NCBI GenBank assembly: GCA_027316765.1
Contig: DAHVFY010000004.1
Coordinates: 13,341-51,372, forward strand
DNA length: 38,032 nt
Direction of reading: 5' to 3'
Source: Parachlamydiales bacterium
GTDB taxonomy: Bacteria > Chlamydiota > Chlamydiia > Chlamydiales > Rhabdochlamydiaceae
This document shows positions 1-8,437 of the stretch, piece after piece. Position 1 is the first letter of the stretch; each line of letters begins with the position of its first letter. Position numbers and translations under genes: made by a program. The notes under the pieces are model-generated. The model made no database searches, was not told the DNA's origin, and worked only from the letters and a program-made list of their open reading frames with translations.

Positions 1-345
1 CACCGCCATTAGACTTATAGGATCTCCGCTAACATCATCTAGAAAAAGAAATCGAAACTGTCCTGCAAAGCTCCGAAATCCCCACGACTGCTTCGGAGTA
101 CTGGCAAATTCAATTTCCATTTCAAGATCAAAATTCTCTTCAGGGGGTACTTCTAAAGAAAAAACAAGCAGTTGATTATTCCAAGGATGCTTAATTGCTG
201 GATGACCATTCTGAACATGACTGAAACGATAATACGTATAGTTACTATGAAGATTAAACTCCCAAACGTCGCCAAACCACGGAGCCACCTCTAAAGCTGA
301 ACAAAAAAGAGGAGACAAAAGTAGCAAATGACGCAAAAGCCTCAT
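1..345 (-). CDS. Exported protein of unknown function, 3' end outside the window
   Basis: The minus strand is open from an ATG at 345 to the window edge, 115 codons without a stop. The protein begins with a typical signal peptide ([19 protein letters not shown]), so it is probably exported to the periplasm or outer membrane. The mature part is rich in aromatic and alternating polar/hydrophobic residues (for example APWFGDVWEF, NYTYYRF), which suggests beta structure, perhaps an outer membrane barrel; that is inference only. The start overlaps the trxB stop codon (TAATG), so the two genes are probably translationally coupled and transcribed together. I do not recognise the family. The C-terminus is missing from this window. 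Confidence 0.7.
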   Translation of the reverse strand, partial: MRLLRHLLLLSPLFCSALEVAPWFGDVWEFNLHSNYTYYRFSHVQNGHPAIKHPWNNQLLVFSLEVPPEENFDLEMEIEFASTPKQSWGFRSFAGQFRFLFLDDVSGDPISLMAV

Positions 346-1295
346 TAATGATGCCCCTTCATAGAGAGAAATCGTTCAGCATCCAAAGCTGCCATGCACC
401 CAGAACCTGCCGCACTTACCGCTTGTCTATACACATGATCTTGAACATCTCCAGCAGCAAACACACCTTCAACACTTGTTAAGGTAGTCCCCGGTCGAAC
501 TTTAATATATCTATTTTCTTCAAGCTCCAGTTGATCGCCAAGAAATCCTGTATTTGGATCGTGACCGATGGCGAAAAAGACACCCCCTGCTTCGCGAGAC
601 TCCAATTTATCTGTTTTGAGGTTTTTTAAAATCACAGAACGCACGACAGAATCGCCCTCAATTTTTTCAATAACGGTATCCCAAATGATCTCAATCTTAG
701 GATGATTTTTCACTCTCTCACACATGATTTTGGAAGCCCGCAGTTCATTGCGACGATGCACAAGATAAACACGACTACCAAATTTAGTGAGAAAAATTGC
801 TTCTTCAACAGCTGTATCGCCGCCGCCAATAACGAAAAGAGGTCTATTGCGAAAAATAGGCGCTGCTCCATCACACACCGCACAAGCAGTAACCCCTTTT
901 TGCCAGAACTCCCCGTCGCGAGCACCGGGTATATCAAGCCTTCGAGCAGTAGCCCCCGTTGCAATGATGATTGCCGGCGCTTCAGCACTAACCCCACTAC
1001 CTTTAACAAAAAAAAGTTCTTTCTTTAGGTCCACAGACACAACATCTTCGCTAAGCAATGTTGTTCCAAATTTCTCCGCTTGGCGACGAAACAGCGCCAT
1101 CAGTTCAGGCCCTGCAATCCCATCGGGAAATCCCGGGTAATTCTCGACCTCCGTCGTCGTCATGAGCTGCCCACCTGGAGGACCTGAATAAAAGCCTTCA
1201 AACATGAGTGGTTCCAAATTCGCTCGAGCTGCATAAATTGCAGCAGTGTACCCTGCAGGACCAGATCCTATAATAATAATTTTACGCTTTTCCAT
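345..1295 (-). CDS. trxB: Thioredoxin reductase (NADPH)
   Basis: A flavoprotein that uses NADPH to reduce thioredoxin in the cytoplasm. Visible motifs are the N-terminal FAD-binding GSGPAGY, the redox-active pair CAVC (about residues 138 and 141), the NADPH-binding [10 protein letters not shown] and the C-terminal FAD motif [10 protein letters not shown]. Length (316 residues) is normal for the low-molecular-weight bacterial type. I chose the ATG at 1295 because a GGAG sits just upstream and the protein then starts [12 protein letters not shown]; a TTG at 1307 would add four residues. The gene is divergent from potABCD, and its stop overlaps the start of the next minus-strand gene. Confidence 0.95.
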   Translation of the reverse strand: MEKRKIIIIGSGPAGYTAAIYAARANLEPLMFEGFYSGPPGGQLMTTTEVENYPGFPDGIAGPELMALFRRQAEKFGTTLLSEDVVSVDLKKELFFVKGSGVSAEAPAIIIATGATARRLDIPGARDGEFWQKGVTACAVCDGAAPIFRNRPLFVIGGGDTAVEEAIFLTKFGSRVYLVHRRNELRASKIMCERVKNHPKIEIIWDTVIEKIEGDSVVRSVILKNLKTDKLESREAGGVFFAIGHDPNTGFLGDQLELEENRYIKVRPGTTLTSVEGVFAAGDVQDHVYRQAVSAAGSGCMAALDAERFLSMKGHH

Positions 1296-1443
1296 TCCAC
1301 TCCACAATTTTCAAAGAGATATACCACAAATTTCTGTTATACACAAAGGATATGAAAAATTTTGGCATCGAGAATTATCGCAGCTTCTCGAAGGAAAAAT
1401 TGGTGAAAATAAATTCAGAGAAAGTTACACTCTCAGCAAAATT

Positions 1444-2535
1444 ATGCGTAGCATCAAACTCAAAAATCTAACAAAATCAATCAATGGCGGCAAAATTGTC
1501 AGCAACATTGATCTAAACATCCCTGCGGGGAAGTTTTTTGCCTTGCTTGGGCCGAGCGGATGCGGAAAAACAACACTCCTAAGATTGATCGCCGGGCTAG
1601 AAAAAGCCAACTCTGGGCAAATTTTTCTAGGCAATGAAGAGATCACTCATCTACCGATCCATGAAAGACCTATTAACATTGTCTTTCAAAATTATGCCCT
1701 TTTCCCTCATCTCAATGTTTTTGAAAATATCGCTTACAGCCTAAAACTCAAAAAACTTCCTAGACAACTCATTGAGCAAAAAGTCCTACGTATCCTGGAA
1801 GCCTTCCATCTAGAAGATCATATTTATAAATTAACAACGCAACTTTCCGGTGGACAACAGCAACGAGTTGCTCTAGCAAGAGCTATTGTTAATGAACCCG
1901 CTGTTCTTCTCCTCGATGAACCTCTGGCAGCTCTAGACTTCAAACTACGAGAAAAAATGCTCATCGAGCTCATCGAGCTTCAAGATAAACTGCAAACAAC
2001 GTTCATTTATGTTACGCACGATCAATTTGAAGCGCTGACCGTAGCGGATCAAATGGCAATCATGAATCATCGTGGAGAAATTGAACAGATTGGAACTCCC
2101 AAAGAAATCTACGAATTTCCTCTTACCTCTTTTGTTGCAAAATTTGTAGGAACAACCAATATCCTTAATGGACAGCTCTACGGCGTTGATACAGATCCTG
2201 AAATTGAAATCCCCGATCTAGGAAAATTTAAAATTACTATCCCTCAAAAAAAGGCGTGGATGAAAGAAGGATGTCGCATGATGATGAGCATCCGCCCTGA
2301 AAAAATCTTTATCAGTAAAAAAGAAGTTAAAAATTTCTCTAACTGCGTTCAAGGCACTGTCCACTCGATCGTCTACCACGGTAGATCCACTCAATATAAT
2401 GTTGTCTTGAAAAATCAAATGAAAATACAAGTATTTGAGCAAAATGAAGAGCATTTCCCTCAAGAAGTTATTGATTACGACAACGATGTCTTTATCGCTT
2501 GGCAAAAAGAAAACGCTGTGATCTTGGAGAAATGA
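1444..2535 (+). CDS. potA: Spermidine/putrescine-type ABC transporter, ATP-binding subunit
   Basis: The ATPase that powers polyamine import by the PotBC permease. It carries Walker A (GPSGCGKTT), the Q-loop region (VFQNYALFPHLNVFENI), the ABC signature LSGGQQQR, Walker B (VLLLDEP) and the H-loop (YVTHDQ), followed by a C-terminal TOBE-like regulatory region (IRPEKIFISK). The open frame extends upstream to 1246 inside trxB, but the conserved protein starts MRSIKLKNLTKS at 1444, giving 363 residues, close to E. coli PotA. The stop overlaps the potB start (ATGA). It heads a four-gene operon. The substrate (spermidine versus putrescine) cannot be told from sequence alone. Confidence 0.93.
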   Translation: MRSIKLKNLTKSINGGKIVSNIDLNIPAGKFFALLGPSGCGKTTLLRLIAGLEKANSGQIFLGNEEITHLPIHERPINIVFQNYALFPHLNVFENIAYSLKLKKLPRQLIEQKVLRILEAFHLEDHIYKLTTQLSGGQQQRVALARAIVNEPAVLLLDEPLAALDFKLREKMLIELIELQDKLQTTFIYVTHDQFEALTVADQMAIMNHRGEIEQIGTPKEIYEFPLTSFVAKFVGTTNILNGQLYGVDTDPEIEIPDLGKFKITIPQKKAWMKEGCRMMMSIRPEKIFISKKEVKNFSNCVQGTVHSIVYHGRSTQYNVVLKNQMKIQVFEQNEEHFPQEVIDYDNDVFIAWQKENAVILEK

Positions 2536-3419
2536 AGAAAAAAATACTTTCCCTCGACTTCCCTTTTTTTCTAGGCGTACCAGCTCTTATCTGGCAATTC
2601 CTATTCTTTTATGCGCCTCTACTCATCCTCGTGATCTCAAGTTTTCTTAAACTATCAGAAGAGGGATTCATTCAAGGCTTCACTTTAGAAAAAATCTATT
2701 TTTTTCTAAATCCAATTTACGGAAAAGTGATCCTAGCTTCTCTTTTACTTGCTTTGTGCAATGCGGTCATCTGCCTGCTTATTGCCTATCCTGTAGCCTA
2801 CTTCATGGCAATTGCGGCAAAAAAATTCAGAAATCTGCTCCTTATCCTAATGATCGTCCCATTCTGGACAAATTTTCTTCTTCATGTCTACGCATGGTTT
2901 TTTGTTCTGGAAAGAGAAGGTTTTCTCAATACCTTGCTACAAACTCTAGGGCTTATCGGGCAACCTTTCCAACTGCTTAATTCTCTTTTTTCTATCATGA
3001 TAATGATGGTCTACTACTACCTCCCCTTCATGGTTTTACCCCTTTATTCTTCTTTAGAAAGATTTGACTATAAATTAATCGAAGCCTCTCTTGACCTTGG
3101 TGCGACCTCCATGCAGACATTCCGAAGGATCATGCTTCCTTTAACTCTTCGTGGCGTACGCACCGGATTTTTTCTCGTTTTTATCCCCTCTTTTGGAGAG
3201 TTCGCCATTCCGGAATTGATGGGAGGAGACAAACAAATGTTTGTTGGCAGCGTTGTCTCTCATTACATTCTAGGTGAAGAGACGGGCTCGCTTGGCGCTG
3301 CGTTTACCGTTGTCAGTTGTCTTGCCCTCCTTGTTACAACTCTTTTTTTCTTTTGGCTGATCAGTCGTTTTCTTACACCTAAAACCCAATCTCCACAAAC
3401 TGAATCTGGGGCAACCTAA
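2532..3419 (+). CDS. potB: Spermidine/putrescine-type ABC transporter, permease PotB
   Basis: Inner membrane permease subunit, partner of PotC. About six hydrophobic segments are visible. The cytoplasmic EAA coupling loop reads IEASLDLGATSMQTFRRIMLPL, matching the EAAxxxGAxxxxxFxxIxLPL pattern that contacts PotA. The start is the ATG at 2532, overlapping the potA stop by four bases and preceded by TTGGAGAA as ribosome binding site; an upstream TTG at 2499 is inside potA and less likely. The length of 295 residues is normal. The stop overlaps the potC start (TAATG), so all subunits are probably made in a coupled way. Confidence 0.92.
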   Translation: MKKKILSLDFPFFLGVPALIWQFLFFYAPLLILVISSFLKLSEEGFIQGFTLEKIYFFLNPIYGKVILASLLLALCNAVICLLIAYPVAYFMAIAAKKFRNLLLILMIVPFWTNFLLHVYAWFFVLEREGFLNTLLQTLGLIGQPFQLLNSLFSIMIMMVYYYLPFMVLPLYSSLERFDYKLIEASLDLGATSMQTFRRIMLPLTLRGVRTGFFLVFIPSFGEFAIPELMGGDKQMFVGSVVSHYILGEETGSLGAAFTVVSCLALLVTTLFFFWLISRFLTPKTQSPQTESGAT

Positions 3420-4186
3420 TGGGAAAACGTCTAAGCTTATTCATTTCTCTTGCTACCTACCTTTTTCTTTACGTCCCAATCATTGTCCTTCTTGTTTTCT
3501 CATTTAACACAGCAGCTTTTCCCTCTCCCTGGGAAGGATTCACGCTTAAATGGTACAAAGAGTTATTTAACTCCATTTACCTTTGGAATGCATTTTATAC
3601 TTCTCTCATTGTAGCCATCTTTGCAACATCCATCAGCCTTGGCATGGGTATATTTCTTATTTTCTATGCCACTCAAGGAGGAAGAATCGGAAAATTTCTT
3701 GGACTATTTTACGGAAACCTCATCATTCCCGAAACCGTTCTTGCTGTGAGCTTACTTGGATTTTTTAGCCTCATTTCAATTCCTCTTGGAATCGGCACCC
3801 TAATTCTCGCACACAGCGTCCTAGGACTTGGTTTTGTTATCCCTATCATCTATGCCAGATACCTTGAACTCGACCCAAAATTAACAGAAGCCTCCCTGGT
3901 GATGGGCGCTACACCGATCCAAACATTTTTTAAGGTCACCTTACCTCTTTTGCGACCCTCTTTGATTGCAACAGCACTTCTTGTTTTTATTATCTCCTTC
4001 GATGACTTTATCCTTTCCTATTTTTGCGCAGGCAGCTCAGCACAAACACTCTCTCTTTATATCCTCTCGATGCTCCGCTCGGGCGTATCGCCCGTTGTCA
4101 ATGCACTCTCCGCTTTGCTACTAGCTCTTAGTTTCCTCCTAGCATTCACATTTTTCTCCCTTAAAACACGTTCGAGGATCTTTTAA
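3419..4186 (+). CDS. potC: Spermidine/putrescine-type ABC transporter, permease PotC
   Basis: Second inner membrane permease subunit. Multiple hydrophobic helices and a second EAA loop (TEASLVMGATPIQTFFKVTL) identify it as a binding-protein-dependent transport permease. The N-terminal FSFNTAAFPSPWEGFTLKWY resembles the PotC/PotI type region, where FNxS and FTxxWY are usual. The start overlaps the potB stop by one base, and potD begins one base after its stop. The length (255 residues) matches PotC. Confidence 0.92.
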   Translation: MGKRLSLFISLATYLFLYVPIIVLLVFSFNTAAFPSPWEGFTLKWYKELFNSIYLWNAFYTSLIVAIFATSISLGMGIFLIFYATQGGRIGKFLGLFYGNLIIPETVLAVSLLGFFSLISIPLGIGTLILAHSVLGLGFVIPIIYARYLELDPKLTEASLVMGATPIQTFFKVTLPLLRPSLIATALLVFIISFDDFILSYFCAGSSAQTLSLYILSMLRSGVSPVVNALSALLLALSFLLAFTFFSLKTRSRIF

Positions 4187-4187
4187 A

Positions 4188-5264
4188 ATGCCTAAATTTT
4201 TTATCAGATCTTGTATTATCACCTTCTGGGTCCTCCTCATTTTTGGCATACTCTATTTTCCGAGATGGTCTCCAACTCCAACAGAAGAAAAAAGCATTAA
4301 CATCTTTGCTTGGGGAGACATTTTTGATCCGGCAGTCATTGCAAAATTTGAAAAAAAATCAGGCATAAAAGTCCACCTCAACTACTATTCGTCGAACGAA
4401 GAACTCCTTGTAAAATTAAAAGCAACCGGAGGACTTGGATACGATCTCATTGTGCCCTCTGATTATGCAATAGGGCATCTCATCAAGGAAAATCTCCTTA
4501 AAAAGTTAGACCGCTCCAAACTCGATTTCTGGGAACATCTCAACCCTCTTCTTCTCAACCACTTTTTTGACCCGGACAATCAATACTCAATTCCATTTGA
4601 ATGGGAGCTTTTTGGGCTTGGCATCGATAAAGGCTTCTTTGCAGGAAAACCCTTTACACCAAGCTGGAAAATGATCTTTGATAAAAATGTGATCGATTAC
4701 AAGGTCACAATGATCAACGATCCTCAAGAAGCGGTTCTTTTTGCTTCGTTCTACCTGTACGGTCCTCTAACTCATATCACACAAGAACAGATAGATGGAG
4801 TTGAGAGCCTACTTTTAGAACAAAGATCTTGGGTCTTTGCTTACGCCGATTTTCGCGCTGATTACTTTCTTGCCACAAAAAACTGTCCCGTCGTCATCGC
4901 TTCTAGCTCTTATATTTGGCGCAGCAAAAGAATCTTCCCCTTTATTGGCTTTGCAGTCCCCGAAGAGGGAACCTTTCTCACGATAGAAAATCTAGCCATC
5001 CCAAAATTAACGCACAAAGACTCTCTTGTCTACCAGTTCATCAATTTCCTCTACGAACCAGAGTCTGTTGCTGACCATTATCACACCTACGGCTTTTTCC
5101 CCTCCACGCTCCATGCGCTCGACCTTTTAAACATGGACGAAGATGCTAAGGAGTTTCTCTACATTCCAAGAGAAAATTTTCAAAAATTTCATTTCTTTCA
5201 AAATCTAATGCCCGAAGAAACCCTCCGCGACATCTGGGTCGAAGTCAAATCCAAAACCTATTGA
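4188..5264 (+). CDS. potD: Spermidine/putrescine-binding protein, membrane anchored
   Basis: The substrate-binding component of the transporter, acting on the outer face of the inner membrane. After a hydrophobic N-terminal segment (about residues 8-25) the mature domain starts INIFAWGDIFDPAVIAKFEK, like PotD/PotF-family proteins, and contains the typical YDLIVPSDY and SIPFEWELFGLGI segments. There is no clear lipobox cysteine after the hydrophobic stretch, so the protein is either cleaved or held by an uncleaved anchor. It is the last gene of the potABCD run and converges with the minus-strand gene ending at 5286. Import of host-derived polyamines by an intracellular bacterium is a reasonable inference. 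Confidence 0.9.
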   Translation: MPKFFIRSCIITFWVLLIFGILYFPRWSPTPTEEKSINIFAWGDIFDPAVIAKFEKKSGIKVHLNYYSSNEELLVKLKATGGLGYDLIVPSDYAIGHLIKENLLKKLDRSKLDFWEHLNPLLLNHFFDPDNQYSIPFEWELFGLGIDKGFFAGKPFTPSWKMIFDKNVIDYKVTMINDPQEAVLFASFYLYGPLTHITQEQIDGVESLLLEQRSWVFAYADFRADYFLATKNCPVVIASSSYIWRSKRIFPFIGFAVPEEGTFLTIENLAIPKLTHKDSLVYQFINFLYEPESVADHYHTYGFFPSTLHALDLLNMDEDAKEFLYIPRENFQKFHFFQNLMPEETLRDIWVEVKSKTY

Positions 5265-5285
5265 TGCGTTATCACAATTCGGGGT

Positions 5286-6194
5286 TTAAAAAGAGGATAT
5301 CTTTTTTGAAAGATAGTGTGCAAGCTCTGGATTGCGTTTTTTAAGCCATTTTTGGAACTCATCCGTTTGTCTGTGCAGTTCAGCTTTTAACACAAGAGGA
5401 TCTTTTAAAGAGGCGTCGTCATGATAAGAGCCAATATCAATTTCAATCATGCGCGTATCGAGCATTCCAAAGTTAGTATGCATGTTAACATCGCGATCTG
5501 CAACTCCTTCACGGCACCTTTTAACAATAAACTCAAGCATTGTGTCAATATGCCGTTTACATGCCTCTATATCTTTTTTCTTGATGAGCTTTTTAAAGCG
5601 TGGAAGAAAGGGCTCTGCCTTCTGTTGAATGGCAAAAGCCATATTTTCAAGGTGAATTGTGTGCGCGATATTCAAGTTATCATAAATAACAAGATCTTGC
5701 CGGACAAAAGGTGTTTTCCCAAATTGCATGTAAATAAGCCCCGTTTCTTCCCTAAATTTCTCATAAGCCGTCTTGCAACTATGTAGAAAATAAGGAAAAC
5801 TCTGATGGCGATGTTTGTACAAAAGTTTTGTTCGATAATGATCAAAAGAACGTGGAAAATGAACAGAATCTAGCCATCCCCAAAACCGCATATGGTGCTG
5901 TTTGAAAAATTTAATCACCATTTTTCCATCAGCGCTAATAAAAGCAAAACACTGTCCCCCCTTTCCATAAAAATAAAAGGGCTGGTCTAAAATATGCGCA
6001 ATCTGTGAAAGTTCCAGGTCAGAAAGAGGCCCCTGAGTAAATTCTGCAGCATCATTTTCAACTTGATGTGTAAAAATAATTTTAGAAACTGCAAAACCAC
6101 CGGTAACTCTATAGCAACACCGCTTTACAGCAATAAAGACACAGATCAGAAGAATAAGTTTTAAAACAAGCGAACGAAAACGCGAGATATCCAT
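5286..6194 (-). CDS. Membrane-anchored protein with a kinase-like fold
   Basis: A 302-residue protein with an N-terminal hydrophobic anchor (about residues 8-24). It then carries what looks like a protein kinase-like core: a glycine-containing loop (YGKGGQCFAF, about 76-85), a lysine in VIKFF (K95), a catalytic-loop-like segment DRDVNMHTNFG (about 233-243) and a metal-binding-like EIDIGSY (about 251-257). These stand in the order expected for a kinase/aminoglycoside phosphotransferase-type fold, but the usual HRD...N and DFG are not exact, so activity is uncertain. Most of the protein would face the outside or the cytoplasm depending on anchor topology. I do not know a named family. The start lies six bases from a palindromic element. 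Confidence 0.7.
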   Translation of the reverse strand: MDISRFRSLVLKLILLICVFIAVKRCCYRVTGGFAVSKIIFTHQVENDAAEFTQGPLSDLELSQIAHILDQPFYFYGKGGQCFAFISADGKMVIKFFKQHHMRFWGWLDSVHFPRSFDHYRTKLLYKHRHQSFPYFLHSCKTAYEKFREETGLIYMQFGKTPFVRQDLVIYDNLNIAHTIHLENMAFAIQQKAEPFLPRFKKLIKKKDIEACKRHIDTMLEFIVKRCREGVADRDVNMHTNFGMLDTRMIEIDIGSYHDDASLKDPLVLKAELHRQTDEFQKWLKKRNPELAHYLSKKISSF

Positions 6195-6200
6195 ACTCAG

Positions 6201-6405
6201 GCCCTGATTGCTACCAAACTTGTCATGATTCTTAGTTTATTATGCCCAGATGTATGAGATCGATTTTGTAAAAGCTCACTCATTTGAGACTTGTTTGAGC
6301 ACGCTATCTACTGCCTGCAGCTCCTTAGACCCTTATCCTTCGTCGCAGCAGTTATATCTAGTGCATTCAAACAAGTCTCAAATGAGGTTTGGTAGCAATC
6401 AGGGT
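6201..6405. mobile_element. MITE-like palindromic element with terminal inverted repeats
   Basis: The sequence CCCTGATTGCTACCAAAC at 6202-6219 is repeated exactly, inverted, at 6387-6404. A second exact 20-bp inverted pair lies inside (6279-6298 with 6367-6386). On the right the two arms are contiguous; on the left they are separated by 59 bases. CTCAG occurs directly at both outer borders (6196-6200 and 6406-6410) and could be a target-site duplication. No reading frame of interest lies inside. This fits a non-autonomous inverted-repeat element or a structured RNA leader. Together with the hairpin at 6451-6499 it fills the 308-base gap before acpP. Confidence 0.55.
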
Positions 6406-6450
6406 CTCAGCTTCATCTTTTGTAGATTCTCGAGAATTTATACCTGAACT

Positions 6451-6499
6451 ATATACACAAGTGAACCCAAGATTAGTCTTTGAGTGCACTTGTGTATAT
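6451..6499 (-). terminator. Terminator-like hairpin after acpP
   Basis: A perfect 13-bp inverted repeat (ATATACACAAGTG and its complement, 6451-6463 with 6487-6499) lies a few bases beyond the acpP stop codon at 6503. The loop contains a smaller AAGA-TTAG-TCTT hairpin. It is well placed to end the fab transcript. The stem ends in A/T pairs, but there is no long U run, so the strength of termination is uncertain. Confidence 0.55.
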
Positions 6500-6502
6500 G
6501 AC

Positions 6503-6739
6503 TTATTTGCCTTTCTTCTTCTCGATGTAAGAAACAACATCGCCGACAGTTTTGAGCTTTTCAGCTTCTTCTTCAGAAATCTCAAACCCAAAACGCTCTT
6601 CGAAAGTCATGATTAGCTCTGTTAAGTCAAGAGAATCAGCATTGAGGTCTTCAACGAAAGATTTTTCTAGTGCTACCTCATCAGCCGAAACACCGAGCTG
6701 CTCTACCACGATATCGATCACTTCTTGATTTATGGTCAT
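6503..6739 (-). CDS. acpP: Acyl carrier protein
   Basis: The small acidic carrier that holds growing acyl chains on a 4'-phosphopantetheine arm during type II fatty acid synthesis. The attachment serine is S36 in the conserved [10 protein letters not shown] motif. The length (78 residues) and acidic helix III region ([16 protein letters not shown]) are typical. It is the last gene of the minus-strand fabH-fabD-fabG-acpP run, 29 bases after fabG, and is followed by a terminator-like hairpin. Confidence 0.97.
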   Translation of the reverse strand: MTINQEVIDIVVEQLGVSADEVALEKSFVEDLNADSLDLTELIMTFEERFGFEISEEEAEKLKTVGDVVSYIEKKKGK

Positions 6740-6768
6740 ATTTATTTTTCCTATGGTTGAAACAAAAT

Positions 6769-7527
6769 CTACATCACCATTCCGCCATCTACAGTCAATA
6801 CCTGCCCAGTGATGTATTTGGACAGATCACTCGCAAAAAATACAGCTGCATCAGCTATGTCTTCAGGATTTCCCATACGTCCCATGGGAATCTTCTTCAT
6901 CAAACCCTCTTTATTAGCATCTGTCAAAACATCGGTCATCCGTGTCTTGATAAATCCAGGGGCTATGCAATTCACACAAATATTACGGGCCGCGAGTTCT
7001 TGCGCAAGCGCCTTTGTGAACCCAATCATCCCCGCTTTAGAAGCCGCATAGTTAGCTTGACCAGCATTCCCCGTTAAGCCTACAACGGAAGAAATATTAA
7101 TCACTTTTCCACTACGCGCCTTAATCATGGGACGGACAAGGGCTTGACAAGCATTGTAAACAGATTTGAGGTTGGTGTCAATAACAGCATCCCAATCTTC
7201 TTCGCTCATCTTCATTAAAAGATTATCTCGTGTGATTCCCGCATTATTCACAAGAACATCAATGGAACCCCACTCTGCAAGAAGATTTTGAATAGCTTCT
7301 TCTACAGCTTTTTTATCTGAAACATTCACAACATGCGCTGAAAAAAGCTGTCCTTCCATTTTATGTTGGTTCAGAGCCTCTAAGACTTGCTCGGCGCGCT
7401 CAACACTTGTACCAAAAACTGCAACATGCGCGCCTTCTTTGGCAAATCTCAGAGCGATCTCCCTTCCAATGCCAGAGGTTCCACCTGTAACAATTGTCTT
7501 TTTACCTTTTAACAACAGCATTTGCAA
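6769..7527 (-). CDS. fabG: 3-oxoacyl-[acyl-carrier-protein] reductase
   Basis: Reduces beta-ketoacyl-ACP to beta-hydroxyacyl-ACP with NADPH in the cytoplasm. Short-chain dehydrogenase motifs are all present: the cofactor loop TGGTSGIG (about residues 14-21), NNAG (94-97), the catalytic serine in INISSVVG (about S146) and Y160-x3-K164 in NYAASKAG. Its start overlaps the end of fabD, a sign of translational coupling. A second ATG two codons later (MLLLKGKK) is an equally good start. Confidence 0.96.
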   Translation of the reverse strand: MQMLLLKGKKTIVTGGTSGIGREIALRFAKEGAHVAVFGTSVERAEQVLEALNQHKMEGQLFSAHVVNVSDKKAVEEAIQNLLAEWGSIDVLVNNAGITRDNLLMKMSEEDWDAVIDTNLKSVYNACQALVRPMIKARSGKVINISSVVGLTGNAGQANYAASKAGMIGFTKALAQELAARNICVNCIAPGFIKTRMTDVLTDANKEGLMKKIPMGRMGNPEDIADAAVFFASDLSKYITGQVLTVDGGMVM

Positions 7528-8437
7528 GTCCCTCCAAGTCTTTAACTTTTTCTATACTAAATGTCGGTGCCAAAACCCCAATTTTCTTATTCATACCGGC
7601 AAGAGTTTTTCCAGGTCCCATCTCATAATAAGCCTCTACCCCCGCTGCCTGGGCTGCTAAAATCCCTTTTTCCCACAAAACAGGATGCGTCACCTGTTTC
7701 AGAAGGCAAGCGCGTATCTCGGGCAAAGTTCTCACATAATCGCCTGAAACATTAGAAATAAGCGCAACCGGACTTTCCACCAGAAGAGCATGATCAAGAT
7801 GCGGTTTTAATTTCTCTTGAGCCTCTTGCATGAGCGCACTATGAAAAGCACCTGACACATCTAAAGGCAGAATTCTTTTAGCTCCCTTTTCCTTAATGGC
7901 TCCAGCAGCTTCTTTAAGAGCTAACTCTGTCCCCGCAATAACCACCTGTCCCGGACAGTTAAGATTTGCAATAGAAACATCCCGGATTCCGGAAAGAGCT
8001 TCCTCCACAATTTCTGGGGAAAGACCTAATACAACATGCATCGATCCTGGATGTGAGAGTGCAGCTGCATGCATGTACTCACCTCGTGCTTGTACAAGGC
8101 GTAAACACTCATCAAAAGAGACCTTTCCAGCAGCTGTTAGCGCTGTATATTCACCAAGACTCAAACCTGCGCATACAGAGGGCTTTAGCTCAGGAAATTG
8201 CTCCTCAACAGTCTTCCAAATTGCAACGCTTACAATGTAAATTGCAAGCTGACTATTTTTTGTAAGAGTCAATTCCTCAGAAGGTCCCTGAAATATAAGA
8301 TTTGAAAAATAACTTGCAAGAACTTCATCTGCTTCCTGAAAAACATGTTTAGCTGTAGAAAAAAGATCGAAAAAATCCTTGCCCATTCCTACAAATTGGG
8401 CACCTTGTCCCGGAAATAAAAAAGCGATTTTATCCAT
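7502..8437 (-). CDS. fabD: Malonyl-CoA:ACP transacylase
   Basis: Transfers malonyl from CoA to ACP to supply extender units. The N-terminal FPGQGAQFVGMG, the nucleophile elbow GLSLGEY (S93) and the catalytic-base region SGAFHSALM (H199) are visible. The usual histidine before the nucleophile (GHSLG) is replaced by leucine here. The gene overlaps fabH by eight bases upstream and fabG downstream. The length of 311 residues is normal. Confidence 0.96.
   Translation of the reverse strand: MDKIAFLFPGQGAQFVGMGKDFFDLFSTAKHVFQEADEVLASYFSNLIFQGPSEELTLTKNSQLAIYIVSVAIWKTVEEQFPELKPSVCAGLSLGEYTALTAAGKVSFDECLRLVQARGEYMHAAALSHPGSMHVVLGLSPEIVEEALSGIRDVSIANLNCPGQVVIAGTELALKEAAGAIKEKGAKRILPLDVSGAFHSALMQEAQEKLKPHLDHALLVESPVALISNVSGDYVRTLPEIRACLLKQVTHPVLWEKGILAAQAAGVEAYYEMGPGKTLAGMNKKIGVLAPTFSIEKVKDLEGLANAVVKR

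Noticed and set aside
1246-1443. N-terminal extension of potA by 66 residues
   Set aside because: It would overlap trxB and has no similarity to the ABC domain; the conserved protein starts at 1444.
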